Assembly (NCBI GenBank): GCA_900554625.1
Contig: USHP01000058.1
Location: forward strand, 1 to 8,978
DNA length: 8,978 nucleotides
Direction: 5' to 3'
Origin: an uncultured Eubacteriales bacterium
GTDB lineage: Bacteria > Bacillota > Clostridia > Oscillospirales > Oscillospiraceae
Shown here: one piece after another, positions 1 to 5,650 of the stretch
Numbering within the stretch: the stretch's first letter is position 1
How the letters are laid out: each line of letters starts with the position of its first letter
Made by a program: the position numbers and the translations under genes
Notes under the pieces: model-generated
Told to the model about the DNA's origin: nothing
What the model saw: only the letters and a program-made list of their open reading frames with translations
Databases searched by the model: none

Positions 1-1095
1 GCTTTCCAGCTGCCCGATGGCAAACTGGGAGGTAAGGATGGGATTGCCTTGGTTGTTGGCGTAGAACTGGTACAGAAGCTGCCCGTCTTCGCCAATCAGC
101 ACCAGTTTGGTGGTGGTGGAGCCTGCGTCGATGCCCAGGTAGCAGTTGCCCTGGTAGGTTTCCAGATTCCCTTTTTTCACCACCGCCTGGGCATGGCGGC
201 GGCAGAAAGCCTCGTATTCTGCCTTTTCCCGGAACAGCGGTTCCAGCCGGGGCATTTCAAACTGAATCTGCACGCCTTTTTGCAGTTTCTCCACCAGGGC
301 GGTCAGAGAAACGGCTTCCTGCTCCTTTGCTTCCAGGGCAGCGCCCATGGCCGCAAACAGGTGAGAGTTCTCCGGGTCAACGGTGGTTTTCTCCGTCAGA
401 TGCAATGTGCGGACAAAGGCTGCCTTCAATTCCGTCAGGAAGTGCAGCGGCCCGCCCAGGAAGGCGACACAGCCCCGGATGGGCTTGCCGCAGGCCAGAC
501 CCGAAATGGTCTGGTTCACCACCGCCTGGAAAATGGAAGCCGCCAGGTCGGCTTTGGTGGCGCCGTCGTTGATTAACGGCTGGATGTCTGTCTTGGCAAA
601 CACGCCGCACCGGGCGGCGATGGGATAAATCTGCTGGTAATCCTTGGCGGCATTGTTCAGTCCTTCCGCATCGGTCTGCAGCAGCGCTGCCATCTGGTCG
701 ATAAAGGAGCCGGTGCCGCCGGCGCAGACGCCGTTCATCCGCTCTTCCAGGCCGCCCCGGAAGTAGATGATCTTGGCATCCTCACCGCCCAGCTCAATGG
801 CCACGTCGGTCTGGGGAGCAGCGTACTTCAGTGCCGAAGCCACTGCCACCACTTCCTGAACGAAGGGAATGTCCAGGGCTTTGCCCAGGTTGATGGAGCC
901 GGAGCCTGTGATTTGAATCCGCAGGCTGCACTCGCCCAGGGACTGCTTTGCCATCATCAGCAGGGCGTTCAAGGTCTGCTGGGTGTGGGCGTGATGGCGG
1001 CGGTAATCTCCGAAGAGAACATTTCCGTTTTCATCCAAAATAACCAGTTTGACGGTGGTGGAGCCAACGTCAATGCCGGCACGATAAGTATTCAT
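1..1095 (-). CDS. 2-hydroxyacyl-CoA dehydratase activator-type protein with tandem ASKHA ATPase domains (partial, N-terminal 365 residues)
   Basis: The reading frame is open from an ATG at 1095 to the left edge, giving 365 codons and no stop, so the 3' end lies outside the window. Residues 7-16 read GIDVGSTTVK, the phosphate-1 motif of the BadF/BadG/BcrA/HgdC ATPase family. NGVCAGGTGSF (121-131) and ARCGVFAKTD (161-170) carry Cys124 and Cys163, spaced like the two cysteines by which each HgdC subunit shares a [4Fe-4S] cluster across the dimer. A second copy of the ATPase motif, GIDAGSTTTK (321-330), starts just before the edge. Tandem activator domains are known in very large proteins of about 1,400 residues in anaerobic Firmicutes that continue into dehydratase-like domains; that extension is inferred. 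Family members drive ATP-dependent one-electron transfer to a dehydratase, but the substrate of this multidomain form is not established. An AGGAGG sits 8 nt upstream of the start (1104-1109). Confidence 0.88.
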   Translation of the reverse strand, partial: MNTYRAGIDVGSTTVKLVILDENGNVLFGDYRRHHAHTQQTLNALLMMAKQSLGECSLRIQITGSGSINLGKALDIPFVQEVVAVASALKYAAPQTDVAIELGGEDAKIIYFRGGLEERMNGVCAGGTGSFIDQMAALLQTDAEGLNNAAKDYQQIYPIAARCGVFAKTDIQPLINDGATKADLAASIFQAVVNQTISGLACGKPIRGCVAFLGGPLHFLTELKAAFVRTLHLTEKTTVDPENSHLFAAMGAALEAKEQEAVSLTALVEKLQKGVQIQFEMPRLEPLFREKAEYEAFCRRHAQAVVKKGNLETYQGNCYLGIDAGSTTTKLVLIGEDGQLLYQFYANNQGNPILTSQFAIGQLES

Positions 1096-1103
1096 ATGGT
1101 CTG

Positions 1104-1109
1104 CCTCCT
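1104..1109 (-). promoter_or_regulatory. Ribosome binding site of the activator-type gene
   Basis: CCTCCT on the plus strand reads AGGAGG on the minus strand, 8 nt before the ATG at 1095. It fixes that start codon. Confidence 0.85.
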
Positions 1110-1142
1110 GTATGTTGCTTCCTCCCACAAGGGGACTCTGAC

Positions 1143-1158
1143 CGCAAAAGTAACCGGG
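1143..1158. repeat. Shared upstream motif, copy at the activator gene
   Basis: GCAAAAGTAACCGGG (1144-1158, plus strand) matches GCAAAAGTAAACCGGG at 3853-3868 with a single inserted A. This copy overlaps the 3' arm of the stem-loop at 1154-1178 and lies about 50 nt upstream of the activator start. Confidence 0.4.
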
Positions 1159-1178
1159 AGCAATTTTCATGCTCCCGG
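1146..1178 (-). terminator. Probable intrinsic terminator, or attenuator, between the CmpB-family gene and the activator gene
   Basis: A perfect 8-bp stem, CCGGGAGC (1154-1161) with GCTCCCGG (1171-1178), encloses a 9-nt loop. On the minus strand it is followed by TTACTTTTGC, a short and interrupted T tract, so it fits a moderate terminator for transcription coming from the upstream operon. It lies 117 nt after the CmpB-family stop and about 59 nt before the activator start. No convincing promoter is visible between it and that start, so it may act on the activator leader rather than purely end the upstream transcript. Confidence 0.6.
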
Positions 1179-1294
1179 CAGATGTTCCGGGTCAGAAGCT
1201 GCTTCTCCGCATAATAGAGATAGCATACAGCAGCAATCTAAACCGAAAGAAAACGAAATTGAATTTTTGACAACATTCCCGATGTTTTTTGGAA

Positions 1295-2023
1295 TTATTT
1301 CCGGTGAGCGCGCTGATTTTCCATCAGTTCCACAATCTCCTTCAGAGACTGGCTCAGCGGGCGCTCAGAATGGAAGGGGGCAAAGAACCGGTATTTTGCG
1401 GTAGAACGTTCCAGGTCGTTGCGGATATGAGCCTTGATGCCCTCGTAGCGCAGAACCACGGTATTGTCTTCGGCGAAGCGTTTCAGCTTCACAATCAGCT
1501 GACTGGAATGGGCCACATCCACCAGGAATACCCCAAAGAACATGCCGATAAAGAAGGAAAACGCCAGATTCTGAGATAGCCACTCCAGCCCTTCCAGAAT
1601 GTGAGGATGTACCAGGAAATAATACATGGCCCCCAGGATGGCCCAGAAGAAGGAGAACAGAGGGCAGATGATACCCTGAATGTTGCCCCAGAGGTCAGAA
1701 TAGTCCCACAACCGCACTTTCAAAAATTTCAGGCAGAACACACCGGCTACATATTCAATCACCGTCATGCCCACCGCCATAGCGGAAAACAGGAGTACTT
1801 TGTTCCAGAAAGGGTCTTCAATCATCTGGTACTGCTCCAGCGATGCCAGCAGATACAGCACGCACAGACCAAAGCCGTAGATGGGAAGGTATGGGCCGGT
1901 GCAGAAGCCGGGATTGATCCAGGTCTTGTGGGGATGGGTCAGATTCCGGAACAGCAGTTCCAATACCCATCCTAAGATAGAACCGATAAAAAACAAATAG
2001 GCCAGCGTCAATAAAATACTCAT
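1295..2023 (-). CDS. CmpB-family (PF06541 / COG4905) multi-pass membrane protein
   Basis: The 242-residue product has about five hydrophobic segments (numbered from the upstream Met: roughly 5-27, 42-64, 78-100, 118-141 and 155-182). It also has the family-typical run NPGFCTGPYLPIYGFG (39-54) and LWDYSDLWGNIQGIICP (107-123). A basic and acidic cytoplasmic tail of about 60 residues follows. The family is annotated as a putative ABC-transporter permease, but no ABC ATPase is nearby and the function is not established. Two in-frame ATGs exist, at 2029 and 2023. The AGGAGG at 2031-2036 is only 1 nt from the first but 7 nt from the second, so 2023 is the better start. It sits 16 nt after the histidine kinase stop and is the last gene of the regulator-kinase operon, suggesting it is a partner or target of that signalling system (inference). 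Confidence 0.85.
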   Translation of the reverse strand: MSILLTLAYLFFIGSILGWVLELLFRNLTHPHKTWINPGFCTGPYLPIYGFGLCVLYLLASLEQYQMIEDPFWNKVLLFSAMAVGMTVIEYVAGVFCLKFLKVRLWDYSDLWGNIQGIICPLFSFFWAILGAMYYFLVHPHILEGLEWLSQNLAFSFFIGMFFGVFLVDVAHSSQLIVKLKRFAEDNTVVLRYEGIKAHIRNDLERSTAKYRFFAPFHSERPLSQSLKEIVELMENQRAHRK

Positions 2024-2030
2024 ATACATT

Positions 2031-2036
2031 CCTCCT
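2031..2036 (-). promoter_or_regulatory. Ribosome binding site that decides the CmpB-family start
   Basis: AGGAGG on the minus strand lies 1 nt from the ATG at 2029 and 7 nt from the ATG at 2023. Normal spacing favours the second ATG, dropping the first two residues. Confidence 0.75.
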
Positions 2037-2039
2037 GTT

Positions 2040-3128
2040 TTACATTTCCTGGACGCTTCCGTCCTGGGGACTGTCCGTCAGCAGCACCGTGAAGGTGGTG
2101 ATGTCATCTGCGCTTCTGACCCAGACCTCACCGCCGTGAAGCTGCACAATCCGTTTTACAACAGCCAAACCTACCCCGTTTCCCTGGGTGGCGTGGGATT
2201 CGTCTGCCTGGTAGAACTTGTTGAAGATCTTTTTCTGATGTTCCGGGGAAATCTCACTGCCGGTATTGGTTACGGAAACTTCCAGACCTTGGGGCTGCTG
2301 CCCGATCTGCACCCGGACGGTATGGCCTTCCGGGGTAAATTTCACAGCATTGTCCAGCAGGTTCAGCCACACCTGCTTGAGCAGTTCTTCATTGGCTTGT
2401 ATGGTGTATTCCCCGAACTCCACCTGCAGCTCCAGATTTTTGCAGCTCCATTTCCGCTCCAGCATCAAAATGCACGAGCGGATCTGCTCCGACAGGTTGA
2501 ACCGGGTAACATCTGTCAGAATGGTCTGGTTTTCCACCTTGGTCAGGTTCAGCACGTTGGTGGCCATATAGCTTAGCCGCAGGGATTCCTGCTCGATGAT
2601 GTCTAAGTACTCTTTCTGCTGCTGGGGCGGCAGATTTCCCTTTTTCAGCAGCTTGGCAAAACCCGCAATGGAGACAATGGGGGTTTTGAATTCGTGGGAA
2701 AAGTTGTTGATAAAGTCCGAGCGAAGCATCTCCGTATTTTCCAGCTGCTCTGCCATTTTGTTGAAGCTTTCGCAAACTGCCACAAAATCCGGATAATTGC
2801 GCATAATGCTGCCTACATTGACCCGGGTTTTGAGATTGCCTGAGGCCAGAGCGTCCATGCCGTCGATCAAAGTCCGGACCGGCTTTAAGGGGAATTTCAC
2901 CGTCACCACTGCCACCAGAAACGCCACCGGAATGCTCAGCAGCGCATTGAAAAGCAGCAGCATCCCTGCATAGGGCACCACTTCCTGATAGGCCGACAGA
3001 ATCCTTCCTTTGATCAGGACATACATCAGCGCCGAGGTAATGGCACTGTTGATCAGCATGGTCAGAAAGGCCACAAAGGCAAACATCAGCATCAGGCCGA
3101 AGTGCTTGGACTGCTTTCTCTGGTTCAT
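2040..3128 (-). CDS. Membrane sensor histidine kinase with HAMP domain, short extracytoplasmic loop
   Basis: This 362-residue kinase has two transmembrane segments (about 12-38 and 52-77) separated by only about 14 residues. A HAMP-type linker (about 77-130) and a dimerisation/phosphoacceptor helix with NNFSHEFKTP (141-150; His145) follow. The C-terminal ATPase domain shows the N box LLDNAVKF (257-264; Asn260), a G1-like stretch VTNTGSEI (286-293), an F box around IFNKFYQ (301-307) and the G2 box GNGVGLAVVKRI (316-327). The usual G1 aspartate is replaced by Asn288, as in some VanS-like kinases. It would autophosphorylate on His145 and pass phosphate to the regulator encoded just upstream. The start overlaps the regulator stop by 4 nt (ATGA), indicating translational coupling; a weak AAGGCGG lies at 3139-3145. 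The tiny outer loop suggests intramembrane sensing or sensing through a membrane partner; the ligand is unknown. Confidence 0.93.
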   Translation of the reverse strand: MNQRKQSKHFGLMLMFAFVAFLTMLINSAITSALMYVLIKGRILSAYQEVVPYAGMLLLFNALLSIPVAFLVAVVTVKFPLKPVRTLIDGMDALASGNLKTRVNVGSIMRNYPDFVAVCESFNKMAEQLENTEMLRSDFINNFSHEFKTPIVSIAGFAKLLKKGNLPPQQQKEYLDIIEQESLRLSYMATNVLNLTKVENQTILTDVTRFNLSEQIRSCILMLERKWSCKNLELQVEFGEYTIQANEELLKQVWLNLLDNAVKFTPEGHTVRVQIGQQPQGLEVSVTNTGSEISPEHQKKIFNKFYQADESHATQGNGVGLAVVKRIVQLHGGEVWVRSADDITTFTVLLTDSPQDGSVQEM

Positions 3129-3799
3129 ATTGTTTTCACCGCCTTATAGCCCAGTCCCCGGACGGAGAGAATCTCAAATTCCGGCCAGCCTTCAAACCGC
3201 TTGCGCAGCCGCCCGATGTGCACCGTCACCGTCTCCCAGCCGGTTTCGCTGTCCATGCCCCAGATTTCGTCCATCAGCTGAATCCGGGTGAAAATCTTGC
3301 CTGGGTAGGACAGAAGTTTATACAGCAGCAGAAATTCCTTCTGGGGAAGCTGCTGAATTTCTTTTCCCCGGGATACGGTCATGGCGTCGTAGTCCAGCAC
3401 CACATCCCCGATGACAATCCGCCGCTCGCTGACAATTCTGGCCCGGCGCAGCAGGGCCTTGATCCGAAGCAGCATTTCTTCCTCGTCCACGGGCTTGGTC
3501 ATGTAATCGTCGGTGCCCACCAGAAAGGCCTGCTTTTTGTCCGCCGGCAGCTGCTTGGCGGAGACCATCAGAATGGGCAGGTTGTTGTTGCTCTCCCGCA
3601 GCGCCCGGGTCAGCTGGTAGCCGTCCATCTCCGGCATCATCACATCCAGCACCACCAGATCCACATGGCTGCTGTCCATCACTGCCAGGGCTTCCTCCCC
3701 GTTGCAGGCGGTGAGGACAGAATAATTGTCCCCTTCCAGCACCAGCTTCATCAGGGTTCGGGTATTTTTGTCATCGTCCACAACCAGAATCTGAAACAT
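3125..3799 (-). CDS. OmpR/PhoB-family response regulator transcription factor
   Basis: The 224-residue protein has a receiver domain (1-118) with the acidic pocket VDDD (7-10), phosphoacceptor Asp52 within LDVMMPEMDG (51-60), the switch serine in MVSAK (78-82) and the conserved Lys102 in TKPVDE (101-106). A winged-helix DNA-binding domain follows (about 124-222), with QLPQKEFLLLYKLL-type helix residues, TVHIGRLRKRF as the recognition region and SVRGLGYKA at the wing. It is full length for the family. It is the first gene of the operon and is co-translated with the kinase (4-nt overlap), so the two form a cognate pair. The start at 3799 has GAGGTG 5 nt upstream. Target genes cannot be read directly, though the operon itself and the neighbouring activator gene are candidates because their upstream regions share a motif (see findings). 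Confidence 0.95.
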   Translation of the reverse strand: MFQILVVDDDKNTRTLMKLVLEGDNYSVLTACNGEEALAVMDSSHVDLVVLDVMMPEMDGYQLTRALRESNNNLPILMVSAKQLPADKKQAFLVGTDDYMTKPVDEEEMLLRIKALLRRARIVSERRIVIGDVVLDYDAMTVSRGKEIQQLPQKEFLLLYKLLSYPGKIFTRIQLMDEIWGMDSETGWETVTVHIGRLRKRFEGWPEFEILSVRGLGYKAVKTI

Positions 3800-3804
3800 C
3801 CACC

Positions 3805-3810
3805 CACCTC
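3805..3810 (-). promoter_or_regulatory. Ribosome binding site of the response regulator
   Basis: GAGGTG on the minus strand lies 5 nt before the ATG at 3799. Confidence 0.7.
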
Positions 3811-3834
3811 ATTTCCTGCCTGGTTATTTGCTCT

Positions 3835-3863
3835 ATTCTATCAGCCCTGGAAGCAAAAGTAAA
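3835..3863 (-). promoter_or_regulatory. Promoter of the response regulator-kinase-CmpB operon
   Basis: On the minus strand a -10 box TAGAAT (3835-3840) is preceded by TG one base upstream, making an extended -10. A -35-like TTTACT (3858-3863) stands 17 nt away. The transcript would start near 3829, giving a leader of about 30 nt. The -35 region overlaps a 16-nt motif that recurs upstream of the activator gene. Confidence 0.55.
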
Positions 3864-3868
3864 CCGGG
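3853..3868. repeat. Shared upstream motif, copy at the two-component operon
   Basis: GCAAAAGTAAACCGGG overlaps the -35 region of the response regulator promoter, in the same orientation relative to its gene as the copy upstream of the activator gene. A regulator-binding site is possible but a chance match cannot be excluded. Confidence 0.4.
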
Positions 3869-3969
3869 GCGAAAACAAATCCTCGGCGCTTATTAAAATA
3901 CAGGTGTTCCGAAGAACGGAGGAAAACTTTTTTACGGGGTGCATTGAAAGCTTGTTTCAGTTGATTTTG

Positions 3970-3975
3970 TATAAT
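3970..3975 (+). promoter_or_regulatory. Consensus -10 element in the divergent intergenic region
   Basis: TATAAT is a perfect -10 hexamer on the plus strand. The -35 is poor: TTGAAA (3944-3949) stands 20 nt away, longer than the usual 16-18 nt. If active it would start a transcript near 3982 that runs into the terminator at 4191-4218. Confidence 0.35.
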
Positions 3976-3988
3976 CACTCCGGACCTC

Positions 3989-3999
3989 AGGGAAATTCT
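3989..3999 (+). repeat. 11-nt direct repeat AGGGAAATTCT, first copy
   Basis: This is identical to 4197-4207. Here the repeat forms the start of the first hairpin of the candidate structured RNA; the second copy forms the loop and flanks of the terminator hairpin. Confidence 0.5.
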
Positions 4000-4190
4000 T
4001 ATCCCGGAAATGGCCACAGGGAAGCCTCTGCTGCTGTGCCTCGGGAAGCAGGGGAAGTTGGGCCAATCTATCTGACAGCAGTTTCTATTTTTGCCAGAAA
4101 ACCAAAAAATCCCGGAATGATAAAGATTTTACAGGTTTTTTCTGTGTGAGTGACCCCCGAATGGTTGGGCCGGGAAAGGGATGGCCTTTG

Positions 4191-4218
4191 CCTTGGAGGG
4201 AAATTCTCCGGGGTTTTT
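4191..4218 (+). terminator. Intrinsic terminator upstream of the kinase promoter
   Basis: CCTTGGAG (4191-4198) pairs along its full 8 nt with CTCCGGGG (4206-4213), including two G-T wobbles, around a 7-nt loop, and is followed directly by TTTTT (4214-4218). It faces the plus strand, although no plus-strand gene precedes it, so it must end either an unannotated transcript or a leader. Confidence 0.65.
4197..4207 (+). repeat. 11-nt direct repeat AGGGAAATTCT, second copy
   Basis: This is identical to 3989-3999 and covers the end of the 5' arm, the loop and the start of the 3' arm of the terminator at 4191-4218. Confidence 0.5.
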
Positions 4219-4300
4219 CTTCAAAAAGCGGCGGCGGGGTATGTCTCCATGTGGGGAAACAGTATAGTTTAATTTGATAAAGATAGTATTGTAATGGAGA
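4219..4300. other. AT-rich spacer between the terminator and the kinase promoter
   Basis: The segment shifts from GC-rich to AT-rich and contains a small TCTCC/GGGGA hairpin around 4244-4258. Nothing else is recognised; upstream activating or operator sites for the kinase promoter would be expected here. Confidence 0.3.
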
Positions 4301-4330
4301 TTGACAAATCATGCGTTTATAAAGTACTAT
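4301..4330 (+). promoter_or_regulatory. Promoter of the N-acetylhexosamine-kinase-like gene
   Basis: A perfect -35 TTGACA (4301-4306) and a -10 TACTAT (4325-4330) are separated by 18 nt. Transcription would begin near 4337, leaving a leader of about 45 nt before the ATG at 4382. It also argues against the in-frame TTG at 4301 as a start codon, because that TTG is part of the -35 box. Confidence 0.65.
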
Positions 4331-4367
4331 TTCAGTATGAATCGGCAGCGTTTCGCCACCATGATAA

Positions 4368-4374
4368 AAAGGAG
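4368..4374 (+). promoter_or_regulatory. Ribosome binding site that decides the kinase start
   Basis: AAAGGAG ends 7 nt before the ATG at 4382, supporting this start over the upstream in-frame TTG at 4301 and ATG at 4337. Confidence 0.8.
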
Positions 4375-4381
4375 AATGTGT

Positions 4382-5503
4382 ATGCTTACTTATCAGACCA
4401 GCGACCCCGTTCTGAGCCAGGTGCTGTCCCAGTTTTCCCTTCCGGAAACCCTGCTGGGTGCCGTCCGCTATGGCCAGGGACACATCAACGACACCTACTG
4501 CGTGGTTTGCCAGCCCCAGGAAGGTGACGCCATCCGTTATATTCTGCAGAGAATCAACAGCAACGTATTCCCCGATCCCCATGCGCTGATGGAGAACTTC
4601 GTGGGAATTACCTCCTTCCTGAAGGAAAAAATCACCGCCGTGGGAGGCGATCCTGCCCGGGAAACCCTGGGACTGGTGCCCACCAAGGACGGAAAGCCCT
4701 ACTACACCGACGAGCAGGGTCAGGTATGGCGGCTGATGCCCTTCGTGGAAAACACCGTCTGCTACCAGACCGCAACTCCGGAACTGTTTGAAGCTTCTGC
4801 CCGGGCCTTCGGCCGGTTCCAGAACCTGCTGCAGGACTACCCCGCCCAGACCCTGAACGAGACCATCGTCAAGTTCCACGACACCAAGAACCGCTTCGAC
4901 AAGTTCTGCCAGGCCGTCAAGCAGGATGCCATGGGCAGAGCCGCTTCCGTCCAGGCGGAAATCCAGTTCGTCATGGACCGGGAAGCCGACTGCTCCGTGG
5001 CGGTCAACGCTCTGGCAGAGGGAAAGCTGCCTCTGCGGGTTACCCACAACGATACCAAGCTGAACAACATTCTCATCGACCGCCAGACCGGCGAGGGCAT
5101 CTGCATCATCGACCTGGATACCACCATGCCCGGCCTGAGCATCAATGACTTCGGCGACTCCATCCGCTTCGGCGCCAACCACTGCAAGGAAGACGAGCAG
5201 GATCTGTCCAAGGTCAACCTGGATATGGATCTGTACACCGCTTACACCCGGGGCTTCCTGGAAGGCACCAAGAACTGCCTGACCGAGGCAGAGCTGGAGT
5301 ATCTGCCCTGGGGTGCCAGACTGATGACCCTGGAGTGCGGCATCCGCTTCCTCACCGACTACCTGGAAGGCGACCACTACTTCCGCATCCACTATCCCCA
5401 GCAGAATCTGGACCGTACCCGGACCCAGTTCAAGCTGGTGAAGGATATGGAAGACCATTTCCAGGAAATGTCCGACGTGGTGCGCAAGTTCGCCAACCGC
5501 TAA
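4382..5503 (+). CDS. APH-fold sugar kinase, N-acetylhexosamine 1-kinase (NahK)-like
   Basis: The 373-residue protein belongs to the aminoglycoside phosphotransferase/choline kinase fold. An N-terminal nucleotide-binding region begins with RYGQGHINDTYCV (29-41), typical of NahK-type kinases, and continues through LQRINSNVFPDPHALMEN (55-72). The catalytic loop is THNDTKLNNIL (221-231; catalytic Asp224). The metal-binding segment IDLDTTMPGL (243-252) follows, then DFGDSIRFGA (256-265). NahK makes N-acetylhexosamine 1-phosphate from GlcNAc or GalNAc and ATP in the cytoplasm; the exact sugar here is inferred. The start at 4382 rests on a good ribosome binding site and a promoter at 4301-4330. The gene is a single transcription unit with its own terminator, convergent to a uronic-acid glycan cluster, which fits salvage of amino sugars from glycosaminoglycan-like or host glycans. 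Codons are strongly C-ending, unlike the adjacent AT-rich upstream region. Confidence 0.82.
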   Translation: MLTYQTSDPVLSQVLSQFSLPETLLGAVRYGQGHINDTYCVVCQPQEGDAIRYILQRINSNVFPDPHALMENFVGITSFLKEKITAVGGDPARETLGLVPTKDGKPYYTDEQGQVWRLMPFVENTVCYQTATPELFEASARAFGRFQNLLQDYPAQTLNETIVKFHDTKNRFDKFCQAVKQDAMGRAASVQAEIQFVMDREADCSVAVNALAEGKLPLRVTHNDTKLNNILIDRQTGEGICIIDLDTTMPGLSINDFGDSIRFGANHCKEDEQDLSKVNLDMDLYTAYTRGFLEGTKNCLTEAELEYLPWGARLMTLECGIRFLTDYLEGDHYFRIHYPQQNLDRTRTQFKLVKDMEDHFQEMSDVVRKFANR

Positions 5504-5524
5504 AAGCACAATCCCACTTTTTCA

Positions 5525-5557
5525 GGACACCGGGGCTTCGGTTCCGGTGCCCTTTTT
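5525..5557 (+). terminator. Intrinsic terminator of the kinase gene
   Basis: GGACACCGG (5525-5533) and CCGGTGCCC (5544-5552) pair with a single A-C mismatch and are followed by TTTTT (5553-5557). It lies 21 nt after the kinase stop codon. Confidence 0.88.
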
Positions 5558-5578
5558 GCGATAGATTGCCGAGCCTGG

Positions 5579-5639
5579 AAAAAAGTGCTCCCCACAGCTT
5601 GCGGCCCGAGATTTTGCCGGGGGCGCAGACTGCGGGGAG
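5579..5639 (-). terminator. Intrinsic terminator of the GH88-DUF2264-discoidin operon
   Basis: On the minus strand CTCCCCGCAG (5630-5639) pairs over 10 bp, with one G-T wobble, to CTGTGGGGAG (5588-5597) and is followed by CAC and six T (5579-5584). The roughly 32-nt apical part can itself fold. It begins 11 nt past the stop of the last gene and is convergent with the kinase terminator. Confidence 0.8.
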
Positions 5640-5650
5640 ACAGATTCCGA

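Larger units (their letters stand above)
3982..4218 (+). ncRNA. Candidate structured small RNA or terminated leader
   Basis: This stretch has no credible coding sequence but several hairpins I can pair by eye on the plus strand. (1) TC-A-GGGA / TCCC-G-GA around 3987-4008. (2) A long arm with outer TGGCC/GGCCA and inner CCTCTGCT/AGCAGGGG, about 4011-4065. (3) An A/T-rich arm at 4095-4144 built from CAGAAAACC, AAAATC, GATTTT and GGTTTT...CTG. (4) The terminator at 4191-4218. A TATAAT lies just upstream and an independent promoter for the kinase lies downstream. No riboswitch, T-box, 6S or SRP signature was recognised. It could be a small RNA, an attenuated long leader of the kinase, or non-functional DNA. 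Confidence 0.3.

Noticed and set aside
1208..1245. Promoter for the activator gene around the minus-strand TATTAT (1211-1216).
   Set aside because: No acceptable -35 at 16-18 nt, and it lies upstream of the terminator-like hairpin; too weak to list as a feature.
913..1404. A 163-codon plus-strand frame spanning the activator start and the intergenic gap.
   Set aside because: It is partly a shadow of the activator gene, crosses a stem-loop and overlaps the end of the CmpB-family gene; composition is unlike a real protein and no ribosome binding site was seen.
3218..3862. A 214-codon plus-strand frame antisense to the response regulator.
   Set aside because: His/Gln/Val-rich shadow of a clear OmpR-family gene; it also covers that gene's promoter.
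3904..4149. An 81-codon plus-strand frame starting with GTG in the divergent intergenic region.
   Set aside because: No ribosome binding site, no recognisable motif, and it starts upstream of the only promoter-like element and runs through predicted hairpins.
3976..4218. Possible 6S RNA, T-box, c-di-GMP or FMN riboswitch.
   Set aside because: None of the conserved core motifs of these classes could be matched by eye; the resemblance is limited to generic hairpins. Kept only as an unclassified candidate.
4301..4381. N-terminal extension of the kinase from the TTG at 4301.
   Set aside because: The TTG is part of the TTGACA -35 box, no ribosome binding site precedes it, and the added residues do not resemble the family. 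The ATG at 4382 has AAAGGAG at proper spacing.
4085..5509. A 474-codon open frame antisense to the sugar kinase.
   Set aside because: It mirrors the kinase, whose C/G-rich third positions leave few antisense stops. The translation is low complexity (rich in G, V, L, H, Q) with no family motifs, and the plus-strand frame has catalytic motifs, promoter, ribosome binding site and terminator.
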